DNA from: an uncultured Eubacteriales bacterium
Lineage (GTDB): Bacteria; Bacillota; Clostridia; Christensenellales; Aristaeellaceae
Direction of reading: 5' to 3'
Assembly (NCBI GenBank): GCA_900553295.1
Contig: USCR01000047.1
Span: 1-14,945, forward strand
Length of the DNA: 14,945 nt
The position numbers were made by a program, and so were the translations under genes. Under the pieces are notes generated by a model. It did not search any database. It saw only the letters and a program-made list of their open reading frames with translations, and was not told where the DNA came from. Shown piece by piece: positions 1-7,026 of this stretch; the first letter of the stretch is position 1, and each line of letters opens with the position of its first letter.

Positions 1-33
1 GTTCGGTTTTCTAAAAGAAGACATTATTTCACC

Positions 34-1524
34 TCATTTCAATCTTTCGCACAGCGGCAGCAGCTGTCCCAGTTTTTCGACGATGCGTTTTTGTTCGGCA
101 AGGGGCGGGAGGGGGATTGGAGTAAGCGCAACTGTTTTCTGATTTATCTTTGGCATACTTTCGGAAGTGCCAGAAGCATTTGCCATATAGTAGCTTCGTA
201 CCATCGGCGTCTTGAGTGTATAATCAACATACTTTGTGCAGATACCCTTCATAACGCGCATTCGCATCATTAAGTCGGGATAAATATAGGCATTATCGGC
301 ACCAGTATAAATGCAGCTGGTTCCAACTAATTCTCTGGAATTGCTTCTTTGGACAAGTAAGTCGCCTTTTTTAAGCCAATACTTTTCAGCATCCGTTTGA
401 GGAATATCCACATATTTAAAAGCTTCCTCTCTGAATTCACCAGAAGTCGTTGCTGTTAGTGTAAGATTGCGAATTGGAGTAATATGGTCAACTCCTTTGG
501 GAGAATACCCATTTGAGGGTTTTTCTTCAATAATGTCCAATAAATTAACCCATTTCCAACTATCCGGAATATCAAACGGTTTTTCATCCTCCGTGATCTC
601 CGGCAGGGGCTTTTCCTTTTTGATTTTTCCTGCCTGGATGAGCCGCTGTTTTTCCGCCTGAATCTGGGCAAAGAGCTCCTCGCCTGTACCTTCTTCGGGG
701 CGCTGCTCCACCAGCTTGCCCTGGATGGCGTACTGTAGGAGGGCTTTTTTCATGTCCTCCGGAAAGCGGCTGTTGAACTGCTCCAGCTTGCCCCACGCCT
801 GCTCGTAGCGGTCGATATAGGGCAGCAGTTCTTCGATTTTGGCGACGATACGCTTTTGTTCGGCAAGGGGAGGGAGAGGAATTAGTAATTCTTGTATCCT
901 TTTAATTGCTAATTTAGGTTGCCCTACTTTCGTTGTGACATCGACAATTTGTGACTGAACAATACTGGACTCTAAGCACTTAATTAGCCAATCCTGTTGA
1001 ATGCAGGAAAATACCAATCTGTCCGCATTTTCAGTTAAGTTTGCTCCATCAATTTCTTCTGGTATTTTCCCGACTCGTCCAATTGTACCTGCCACTGTAA
1101 TGTACACATCTTCTTTATGAATAATGTACCGAGAAATAGACGGAAATATATCCGATGGAACATAAAGTAGTTTATCTGTTAAGACAGTTCCGTCTTTCAT
1201 GTCAGACACACGAATATATTTATATCCGGTATTTTCGGTTACTAACTGTCTTCCAGCAGGTATTCTTTTTCCACCTAATACGGTTACTACCTCCCCTAGA
1301 TGCACCCACATCCAACTCTCCGGAATCTCGAACGGCTTTTCGTCCTCCGCGATCTCCGGCAGGGGCTTTTCCTTTTTGAGCTTTCCGGCTTTGATCAGCC
1401 GCCGCTTTTCCGCCTGAATCTGCTCGAAGAGTTCCTGGGCGGTGCCTTCCTCGGGGCGCTGCTCCACCAGCTTGCCTTGAATGGCCAGCTGCAAAATGCT
1501 GTTTTTCAGTTCCTGCGGGGTCAT
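34..1524 (-). CDS. hsdS: Type I restriction-modification specificity subunit HsdS
   Basis: This 496-residue protein is the DNA-recognition subunit that directs the HsdM2S methylase and the HsdR-containing restriction complex to a bipartite target. It has the two-fold HsdS layout: a conserved segment (residues 1-73), TRD1 (about 74-210), a conserved IPLPPLAEQKRIV helix region, a second copy of the first segment (about 258-326), TRD2 (about 327-466) and a second IPLPPLAEQKRIV copy at the C-terminus. The chosen ATG (cat at 1522-1524) begins MTPQEL and overlaps the hsdM TGA as ATGA, which suggests translational coupling. The frame stays open further upstream, but that stretch lies inside hsdM and looks like noise. 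The TRDs are visibly AT-richer than the conserved parts: 22 of 60 bases are G or C at 901-960, against 35 of 60 at 1381-1440. The gene looks intact. Its recognition sequence cannot be read from here. Confidence 0.95.
   Translation of the reverse strand: MTPQELKNSILQLAIQGKLVEQRPEEGTAQELFEQIQAEKRRLIKAGKLKKEKPLPEIAEDEKPFEIPESWMWVHLGEVVTVLGGKRIPAGRQLVTENTGYKYIRVSDMKDGTVLTDKLLYVPSDIFPSISRYIIHKEDVYITVAGTIGRVGKIPEEIDGANLTENADRLVFSCIQQDWLIKCLESSIVQSQIVDVTTKVGQPKLAIKRIQELLIPLPPLAEQKRIVAKIEELLPYIDRYEQAWGKLEQFNSRFPEDMKKALLQYAIQGKLVEQRPEEGTGEELFAQIQAEKQRLIQAGKIKKEKPLPEITEDEKPFDIPDSWKWVNLLDIIEEKPSNGYSPKGVDHITPIRNLTLTATTSGEFREEAFKYVDIPQTDAEKYWLKKGDLLVQRSNSRELVGTSCIYTGADNAYIYPDLMMRMRVMKGICTKYVDYTLKTPMVRSYYMANASGTSESMPKINQKTVALTPIPLPPLAEQKRIVEKLGQLLPLCERLK
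56..118 (-). repeat. Second HsdS repeat pair, C-terminal copy
   Basis: This encodes IPLPPLAEQKRIVEKLGQLL at the end of HsdS. It matches 821-883 at a constant offset of 765 bases. It bounds TRD2 on its distal side, so each TRD is flanked by repeated DNA on both sides. Confidence 0.8.
547..753 (-). repeat. HsdS internal conserved repeat, distal copy
   Basis: This copy encodes the stretch from MKKALLQYAIQGKLVEQ to IPDSWKWV before TRD2. It aligns without gaps to 1304-1509 at an offset of 756 bases (252 codons). Most bases match, including long runs over EKPLPEI and EQRPEEGT. In HsdS proteins such repeats form the symmetric coiled-coil and linker segments. As DNA they are substrates for homologous TRD exchange. 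Confidence 0.85.
821..883 (-). repeat. Second HsdS repeat pair, central copy
   Basis: This encodes IPLPPLAEQKRIVAKIEELL directly after TRD1 and is the partner of 56-118. The central copy continues into a helix that leads to the second conserved block. The C-terminal copy stops soon after the motif. Confidence 0.8.
1304..1509 (-). repeat. HsdS internal conserved repeat, proximal copy
   Basis: This is the partner of 547-753 and encodes LKNSILQLAIQGKLVEQ to IPESWMWV before TRD1. The two copies are in the same orientation and in frame. Recombination between them would delete exactly 252 codons, that is TRD1 with one conserved block, and leave a half-sized HsdS. Confidence 0.85.
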
Positions 1525-3041
1525 TCGGCGTTCCCTCCCAGCAGGTTGGTAATTTCGGCCAGCACCCGGTCGATTTCCGCGTTCAGGGATGCCCGCTGCT
1601 CCTCGTAGCGGTGGATCAGGTCCAGGGGGGCCAGGATCTCCTCCTCCTCGTGGGGATAGCCGCACTGGTCCAGGTTGTAACCCAGCTCCTGGGTGAGCTG
1701 GTGGACGGTGAACTTCTTGGCCTTGTCAAAGCCGTCCTGGGTGATCTCCCGCCGGTCGTTCCACCAGTCCAGCACGGGCTGGAAGTGCTCGGGCTGCATG
1801 GGCTTGGTCTTGGAGAAGTGCTTGTACCCCTGGGGCATATCCAGCCGGTAGAACCAGGTCTCCTCGGTGGGGTGGGTATGGTCGAAAAACAGGATGTTGG
1901 TGGTAATGGACGTATAGGGAGAAAACACGCTGCCCGGCAGGCGGACGACGGTATGGAGATTGAACTCCCGCAGCAGTTTGCGCTTGATGTTCACCTTGGC
2001 ATTATCGGTGCCGAACAGGAAGCCGTCGGGGAGGATTACCGCGGCCCGGCCGTTTTGCTTGAGCCGGTACATGATGACCGACATGAACAGGTCCGCCGTT
2101 TCGCTGCTGGCCAGGTCGGCGGGAAAGTGGTTCTTGACCTCCGCCTTTTCGCTGCCGCCGTAGGGCGGATTCATCAGCACCACGTCCATCTTGTCCGCCT
2201 CGGTATAGTCCAGCACATCGCGCAGGAGGCTATTGGCATGGTATACCCGGGGCACATCCAGCCCATGGAGCAGCAGGTTGGTGACGCAGAGCATATAGGG
2301 GAACTGCTTTTTTTCGATGCCATAGATGGAACGGCTGTAGGCCTCCTCGGCATCGGTGGTGGTAACCTGCTTTTTCAGCTCTTTCAGCCAGCTGACGAGA
2401 AAGCCGCCGGTACCGCAGGCGAAGTCCGCCATGGTTTCGCCGATCTGCGGGTGGATCACCTGCGCCATGAAGTCGGTGACGGCTCGGGGCGTATAGAATT
2501 CACCGGCGGAACCGGCGCTTTGCAGCTCCTTGAGGATGGTTTCGTAGATTTCGCCAAAGGCGTGGCTTTCCTCATAGTCGCTCAGGTCCAGGGCGTCGAT
2601 GACGTTGATGACCTGGCGCAGCAGCACGCCGTCCTTCATGTACTGGTTGGCATCGGCAAACGTGGTTTGCACGATGGCCTTGCTGATGGGGGTGCTGGCA
2701 TCCACATGCACGCCGGGAATCAGGACGTTTCCGGAGGTATCCTTGATGTCATTCCCCTTGAGCACGGGGAAAAGCGTGTTGTTGACAAAATCCAGCAGCT
2801 TGTCGCCGGTCATGGCCTTGCCGGACCTGTCATCATGGGCCCAGTGCTGCCAACGGCACGGCTCCGGGATGATGGACTGATAGCCCTCGTCATCCCAGGC
2901 CCAATCCAGCTCCTTGGCGTCGTAAACCTTCAAAAAGAGCATCCATGCGATCTGCTCGATGCGCTGGGCATCGCCATTGATGCCCGCGTCGTTGCGCATG
3001 ATATCCCGCAGCCGCTTGACGAATCCGGTTAAATTGCTCAT
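1521..3041 (-). CDS. hsdM: Type I restriction-modification DNA methyltransferase subunit HsdM
   Basis: This 506-residue protein is the N6-adenine methyltransferase subunit. It uses S-adenosylmethionine to modify the target chosen by HsdS and is also part of the restriction complex. Residues 1-170 match the helical HsdM N-terminal domain. GEFYTPR (180-186) is the motif preceding the catalytic domain, FACGTGGF (207-214) is the AdoMet-binding motif I, and NPPYGG (291-296) is the catalytic motif IV of gamma-class adenine methylases. The length is normal for the family and no motif is damaged. The start ATG at 3039-3041 follows a GGAAAGG ribosome site in the 17-base gap after the preceding gene. 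The stop overlaps the hsdS start. The gene is co-transcribed with hsdR, the small nuclease-like gene and hsdS. Confidence 0.97.
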   Translation of the reverse strand: MSNLTGFVKRLRDIMRNDAGINGDAQRIEQIAWMLFLKVYDAKELDWAWDDEGYQSIIPEPCRWQHWAHDDRSGKAMTGDKLLDFVNNTLFPVLKGNDIKDTSGNVLIPGVHVDASTPISKAIVQTTFADANQYMKDGVLLRQVINVIDALDLSDYEESHAFGEIYETILKELQSAGSAGEFYTPRAVTDFMAQVIHPQIGETMADFACGTGGFLVSWLKELKKQVTTTDAEEAYSRSIYGIEKKQFPYMLCVTNLLLHGLDVPRVYHANSLLRDVLDYTEADKMDVVLMNPPYGGSEKAEVKNHFPADLASSETADLFMSVIMYRLKQNGRAAVILPDGFLFGTDNAKVNIKRKLLREFNLHTVVRLPGSVFSPYTSITTNILFFDHTHPTEETWFYRLDMPQGYKHFSKTKPMQPEHFQPVLDWWNDRREITQDGFDKAKKFTVHQLTQELGYNLDQCGYPHEEEEILAPLDLIHRYEEQRASLNAEIDRVLAEITNLLGGNAE

Positions 3042-3058
3042 AGCATGACCTTTCCTGC

Positions 3059-3571
3059 TTATTGTCCGTAAGTATCAAACATGTACTGTGCCCGTTCGGC
3101 CGTAAATTTCCATGATTCCGGGATACGGTCAACGGTGCCGCTTGCGGCGGCGCGAGGGCCCCAGGGATGATGTTCATACAAAATGGTTGCCCCGCGGCCG
3201 CCGGCAGAAGCGTTCAGCACGGCCGCAATCTCTGCGGGCGAGGCCAGATACATCCGGGGCATTTCATCATCGGCTGTTCCTTGAAACTGCACCAGGCAGA
3301 AAATGGTCTTTCGATGGTGGCCGTTCAGCCACTTTGCAACTGCCTGGTGGTAGTCGCAACCTTTCTTGTAGCTTTGGGTCAATCCCCAGGCGCCATCCAG
3401 GCTGCCCTTTACCGAGATTTTCAGCATTTTGTCACCGATGGAGGCAATCAGATCGTACTCTGGCTGATTTGCGCCATATTGAACAGACACATCGTAGCGA
3501 AATCTTGCAAACAAGGCCGCAGCGAAGGCCTCAGCGGACACGCCGACGTGCCAGGAAGTCATCTTCTCCAT
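3059..3571 (-). CDS. Small PD-(D/E)xK nuclease-like protein within the type I restriction operon
   Basis: This 170-residue protein is not one of the three standard Hsd subunits. Its N-terminal half has the order expected of a small endonuclease-like PD-(D/E)xK fold: a helix with Glu14 (GVSAEAF), a strand ending in YDL with Asp40, a turn, then the strand KISVKG with Lys55, followed by a helix with Gln66. The position normally Glu or Gln in ExK/QxK is Ser53 here, so activity is uncertain. Group I intron-associated and Holliday-junction-resolvase-like families share this arrangement. The C-terminal half (about 90-170) is not recognised. The gene starts 3 bases after the hsdR stop and ends 17 bases before hsdM, so it is almost certainly translated from the hsd transcript. 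The ATG at 3569-3571 has an AGGTAGGA-like ribosome site. The fold is inferred by eye; a DNA-binding accessory without catalysis is the alternative. Confidence 0.75.
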   Translation of the reverse strand: MEKMTSWHVGVSAEAFAAALFARFRYDVSVQYGANQPEYDLIASIGDKMLKISVKGSLDGAWGLTQSYKKGCDYHQAVAKWLNGHHRKTIFCLVQFQGTADDEMPRMYLASPAEIAAVLNASAGGRGATILYEHHPWGPRAAASGTVDRIPESWKFTAERAQYMFDTYGQ

Positions 3572-3574
3572 AGA

Positions 3575-5929
3575 TCATCCTACCTCGTTGGAATAGATTG
3601 CCTGCTCCAGTTCCTGCACAGCTTTCAAGTATCCGGCTTTGCCGCCGAAATAACCGGCAATTTTTGCGGGTTTGCCCAGCTTGAGGAACGGGTCCAGCTT
3701 GAGGATTTCGGTTTTTTCGATTTCATAGATGCCCGTGTTCATGTACTTGTCCAGCAGGGCTTCCAGCACCTCCCGGGCCACGCCGCTGTATTTGCTGAAG
3801 AAATCACGCTTTTTCACGTTGTTGGCGCGCTCCCGGCGGGTGAGTGGCTTTTGATCGAAGGCCACATGGCAGATGAAGTCGAAGTCGTCCACATCGCTCA
3901 TCTTTTGATCGGCCTTGAGCATTTCCAGGTCGATGCCGCGCTCCCGGAGCAGGTCTCGCACCTGTTCCTTCTTTTCCTGCGCCGACCACTGGCGGATGAA
4001 GCGGTCCAGGGAAGCGTATTCGCCACGGATGTTTTCCTTGGTGTAATCCACGATGCTTTCCTGCTTGAGCAGCTTACCCCCGGCGTCATAGATGGACACC
4101 GTTTTATTGATGATGTGCACCGTACACCCATTCGCATCCACCACCGGCATTTGTCGCGGCGGCTCGGGGCCCGTGGGTGGGCTGTCCGCTGCGCCGGGCT
4201 GGTCCTGCTGCCCGGGAGGCACGGGGCTTCCGCCCGGTGTGAAGCCCTCGGCCATTTCGATGGGGCCGTCCCAGTCCGGATCGGCAAACAAGCGAGTCAC
4301 GTTGCGGAAATCCATCACCACAAAATGGGTTTTTCCCTCTTTCTCCCTTAGGCGGGTACCGCGGCCGATGATCTGCTTGAACTCCGTCATGGAGCCGATC
4401 ATTTCATCCAGCACGATCAGCTTGGTCATTTTGCAGTCCGCGCCGGTGGACAGCAGCTTGGAGGTGGTGGCAATCACGGGATACTGCTGGCCCACGGAGA
4501 TAAAGTACGGGATTTTGCTCTTGCCGTAGGCATCGCCGCCGGTGATGCGGACCACATAGTCCGCATTTTGCTGCATCATATCCGGATTAAGCTGTGCAAG
4601 GGCGTTGCGCATGCGCAGCGCGGCATCCTCCGTGGCGCAGAACACGATGGTTCTGGCCATGCGGTCGGTGCTTTTCAGGTAGGCGGTGATCTCCCTGGCC
4701 ACCTGCTGGATGCGGTCCTCGATCACGATATTGTAATCATAGTCGCTATTGTTATAGATACGGTCCGGGATCTCCTGGCCGAAGATGTCGCGCTGTCCCT
4801 TGTAGGGCCGCCACCCATCACCGATGTCCGTGGTGATGTTGATGACCTTAAAGGGCGCAAGGAAGCCATCGTCGATGCCTTCCCGCAGGCTATATGCATA
4901 CACGGGATCGCCGAAGTAGGAGATATTGGACACGTACCGGGTCTCCTTGGGCGTGGCGGTCATGCCAATCTGTGTGGCGGAGGAGAAATATTCCAGAATC
5001 CTCCGCCAGCGGCTTTCCTCCTTGGCGGAACCGCGGTGGCACTCATCCACGATCACCAGGTCAAAGAAGTCCGGCTGGAACAAGGCTGCGTAATGCGCCA
5101 CGTCATCATCGCCCACCAGCTGCTGATACAGGGAAAAATAGATCTCATAGGCTGTGATGCTGGCGGGGTCATCCTTGGACACGTCGATCTTGTGGATGGT
5201 CTTTGCAAGTGGTGCAAAATCCTGCTGGATGGATTGATCCACCAGCATGTTACGGTCGGCCAGGTACAGGATTTTCTTTTTGACATTGCTTTTCAGCAAG
5301 CGATAAACGATTTGGAAAGCCGTATAGGTTTTGCCCGTTCCGGTGGCCATGACCAGAAGAATCCGCTGCTGACCGCGGGCGATGGCGTCCAGCGTGCGGT
5401 TCACGGCCACGCGCTGATAATATCTGGGCGGATAGGTGGTCTGGCTGGAATAGTACGGTTGCCTGATGATGGCTTCCTCCTGGGGGGTTAAGCCTTTTCC
5501 GCCGTTGGCGCCCAACTTGAAGCGGGCATACAGCTGCTGGGGGGTGGGGAAGTCTGCCAGGGGAATATCGCGCTCCTGCCCTGTGAAAAAGTCATGTTCC
5601 CGGAAAGCATCGCCATTGGAGCTGTAGGCAAAGGGGACGTCCATCATTTGCGCATAGGTCATGGCCTGCTGCAGGCCATCCCCCACGGCATGCCGATTAT
5701 CCTTTGCCTCTACAATGGCGATGGGATGATTGGCGTTGATATACAGGACGTAATCCGCCTTTTTCGGTCGGGCGCGCGACACCAGATTTCCCCGCAGATT
5801 GATGCGGCCATCAGTTATCTGCGTTTCCATGGTCATCAGCCCTTTCCACTGGGGGGAAAGGGCTGGCGTGATGTAATGGAGTTTGATATCCTCTTCGGTC
5901 ATTTGCCACTTGGGAATGATGCCGCTCAC
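3575..5929 (-). CDS. hsdR: Type I restriction endonuclease subunit HsdR
   Basis: This is the ATP-dependent translocase and nuclease of the restriction complex. Numbering from the upstream ATG at 5942-5944, the N-terminal nuclease has Asp64 and Glu79-Ala-Lys81 (PD-(D/E)xK). The superfamily 2 motor follows, with Walker A MATGTGKT (199-206), DECH (300-303), TATP (329-332) and motif VI QIIGRGTRLR (524-533). A Gly/Pro/Gln-rich hinge (about 570-600) leads to a C-terminal domain resembling EcoEI-type HsdR, which contacts the methylase. The length of 784-789 residues fits that EcoEI-like (type IB) group. I place the start at GTG 5927-5929 because GGAGG lies 8 bases before it. The ATG five codons upstream has no clear ribosome site and is the alternative. 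It is the first gene of the operon, and all key residues are present. Confidence 0.95.
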   Translation of the reverse strand: MSGIIPKWQMTEEDIKLHYITPALSPQWKGLMTMETQITDGRINLRGNLVSRARPKKADYVLYINANHPIAIVEAKDNRHAVGDGLQQAMTYAQMMDVPFAYSSNGDAFREHDFFTGQERDIPLADFPTPQQLYARFKLGANGGKGLTPQEEAIIRQPYYSSQTTYPPRYYQRVAVNRTLDAIARGQQRILLVMATGTGKTYTAFQIVYRLLKSNVKKKILYLADRNMLVDQSIQQDFAPLAKTIHKIDVSKDDPASITAYEIYFSLYQQLVGDDDVAHYAALFQPDFFDLVIVDECHRGSAKEESRWRRILEYFSSATQIGMTATPKETRYVSNISYFGDPVYAYSLREGIDDGFLAPFKVINITTDIGDGWRPYKGQRDIFGQEIPDRIYNNSDYDYNIVIEDRIQQVAREITAYLKSTDRMARTIVFCATEDAALRMRNALAQLNPDMMQQNADYVVRITGGDAYGKSKIPYFISVGQQYPVIATTSKLLSTGADCKMTKLIVLDEMIGSMTEFKQIIGRGTRLREKEGKTHFVVMDFRNVTRLFADPDWDGPIEMAEGFTPGGSPVPPGQQDQPGAADSPPTGPEPPRQMPVVDANGCTVHIINKTVSIYDAGGKLLKQESIVDYTKENIRGEYASLDRFIRQWSAQEKKEQVRDLLRERGIDLEMLKADQKMSDVDDFDFICHVAFDQKPLTRRERANNVKKRDFFSKYSGVAREVLEALLDKYMNTGIYEIEKTEILKLDPFLKLGKPAKIAGYFGGKAGYLKAVQELEQAIYSNEVG

Positions 5930-5937
5930 TTTGGTAT

Positions 5938-5942
5938 CCTCC
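5938..5942 (-). promoter_or_regulatory. Ribosome binding site deciding the hsdR start
   Basis: On the minus strand GGAGG occupies 5942-5938, followed by an 8-base spacer and GTG at 5929-5927. The same bases overlap the in-frame ATG at 5944, whose own upstream region (cggaacgc) lacks a Shine-Dalgarno match. This favours the GTG as the true start. Confidence 0.6.
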
Positions 5943-6008
5943 ATGCGTTCCGAAAAAGTGCGTGAAAAAGGGGCTATAGGCAGAGGTCATCCGTCATTTT
6001 CCGGATTT

Positions 6009-6037
6009 ATTCTACCACAATCGTCAGAGAACAACAA
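6009..6037 (-). promoter_or_regulatory. Candidate sigma-70 promoter of the hsd operon
   Basis: On the minus strand, TTGTTG (6037-6032) and TAGAAT (6014-6009) are separated by 17 bases. The -10 box matches consensus at five of six positions and the -35 at three of six. Transcription would begin near 6002, giving a leader of about 70 bases before hsdR. It is the best promoter match upstream of the operon. Confidence 0.5.
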
Positions 6038-6164
6038 TAATGGATTGCCTGCGCTGTGCTGCGGGTGGGGGGGAGAAAGGACCACGGCGTCCTGGTATGT
6101 GGACTTTTTTTCGTGACGTGCGGGGGGAGTTCAACAGGCATGGGGGGAGGAGGTTTCCAAAGGG

Positions 6165-6211
6165 AAAGGCGGGCATAGCCGCCACTGGACAGCGATGCCC
6201 GCCTTTTTTTT
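6165..6211. terminator. Rho-independent terminator, probably bidirectional
   Basis: Perfect 12-base arms AAAGGCGGGCAT (6165-6176) and ATGCCCGCCTTT (6195-6206) enclose an 18-base loop. Eight T (6204-6211) follow on the plus strand. On the minus strand the exit is TTTCCCTTT, a weaker T tract. Both flanking units are on the minus strand, so its natural job is probably to end the zinc-ribbon operon before the hsd promoter. The better T run faces the other way. Confidence 0.8.
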
Positions 6212-6325
6212 CAAGCGAAACGAGCGAAAAACACTTGGGTCGCGCGGGGGATTTTTCCCTTTTTCAGGAAAGGTTAACCGCGCAGGCGCGAAACTGCCTG
6301 GGCGGGCAAGCGTGCAATGAACCCT

Positions 6326-7024
6326 TTACCAACGGGCGGGAAGCGGCTCCCGATACTTTTTCGGCATGCTGAGGCAGCGCTTACATTTTGAGCTTTGCGC
6401 CGCAGGCGCTGCAAAACGTACTATCGCTGGGCAGCTTTTTCCCGCATTGATGACAGAAAATGCAGGATTCCTCGGGAGCGGGTTTTGGCTCTGTGGGCTT
6501 GGCCAGGACAGGCGCTTCCGCCGGGGGGAGCTTATATCCTTGCTGGAGAACAGGCGCAGGGAAACAGGCAGCCCTTTCAGCCGCCGGTACAGGACAACGC
6601 ACACCAGAATCACAATGACCGTTAGCAGGCCGGAGCCCAGGAGAAGGGGCCATCCGTTTTGCCCATGAGAGAAAAGGGAAAAGGATTGATTCATGACAAA
6701 GAGGCCGCTCAGGACGAGCAGGGTGCCGATGAGCTTCAAAAAGTAGCCTTTGATCGCCTGCTTTTTTTCCGCTTTTGTTTCTCCCATATGAATGGCAAAG
6801 AATTGAATGACGCCAGCGAGCAGGCAAAGAAGAAAAGATGAAATGCAGTCATCGTACGTCCCGCTCTTCAAAGCAGTGGACAAAGCCGTCAAGTAACTGA
6901 TGACGGCCAGCATCAGGCAACAAAAAGAGAACATTAAAGCAAAATATAGCCATATTGCACGGAATCTGGCCTTTTCGCGGCCTTCGGGATCATTGGGATC
7001 GTACTGATAGTGGATATAAGGCAT
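6326..7024 (-). CDS. Four-helix membrane protein with a frameshifted zinc-ribbon tail
   Basis: The protein begins MPYIHYQYDPNDPEG and has four likely membrane helices (about 24-46, 60-80, 94-112 and 125-147), then a basic YRRLK. After about residue 166 the open frame becomes Arg/Pro/Ser-rich and looks out of frame, running to a stop at 6326 (232 residues). In the -1 frame the same region encodes a Pro/Ala/Glu linker and a clean zinc ribbon ending at 6381 (CHQCG and CSACG). One extra base at the run of six C (6523-6528) or just upstream would join the two into a 214-residue protein. The start has an AGGAGG ribosome site and lies 2 bases after the stop of the coiled-coil gene. Function is unknown. 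It may be a pseudogene, carry a sequencing error or, less likely, use frameshifting. Confidence 0.7.
   Translation of the reverse strand: MPYIHYQYDPNDPEGREKARFRAIWLYFALMFSFCCLMLAVISYLTALSTALKSGTYDDCISSFLLCLLAGVIQFFAIHMGETKAEKKQAIKGYFLKLIGTLLVLSGLFVMNQSFSLFSHGQNGWPLLLGSGLLTVIVILVCVVLYRRLKGLPVSLRLFSSKDISSPRRKRLSWPSPQSQNPLPRNPAFSVINAGKSCPAIVRFAAPAAQSSKCKRCLSMPKKYREPLPARW
6381..6528 (-). other. Out-of-frame zinc-ribbon tail of the membrane protein
   Basis: Read in the -1 frame relative to the membrane part, this encodes LPPAEAPVLAKP, an acidic/proline linker, then CIFCHQCGKK, LPSDSTFCSACG and AKLKM before TAA at 6381. Paired CxxC motifs spaced like this are a classic zinc ribbon. The neighbour's C-terminus ends with a similar ribbon (CSYCG, CTKCG), which supports this as the ancestral tail. 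Confidence 0.75.
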
Positions 7025-7026
7025 GG

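Larger units (their letters stand above)
5945..6325. other. Non-coding interval between hsdR and the zinc-ribbon operon
   Basis: This interval separates two minus-strand transcription units. It holds the hsdR promoter candidate (6009-6037) and a strong hairpin terminator (6165-6211). The G-rich plus strand is open for about 110 codons from 6040. That translation has no recognisable domain and runs through the terminator, so I see no gene here. Confidence 0.6.

Noticed and set aside
1611..3032. 473-codon plus-strand open frame opposite hsdM
   Set aside because: It is the shadow of hsdM, which has all methylase motifs. The plus-strand translation is repetitive Gly/Val/Gln/His-rich sequence with no recognisable fold.
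6040..6372. 110-codon plus-strand open frame between hsdR and the zinc-ribbon unit
   Set aside because: It runs through a strong hairpin terminator and into the opposite gene, and has no recognisable domain or ribosome site.
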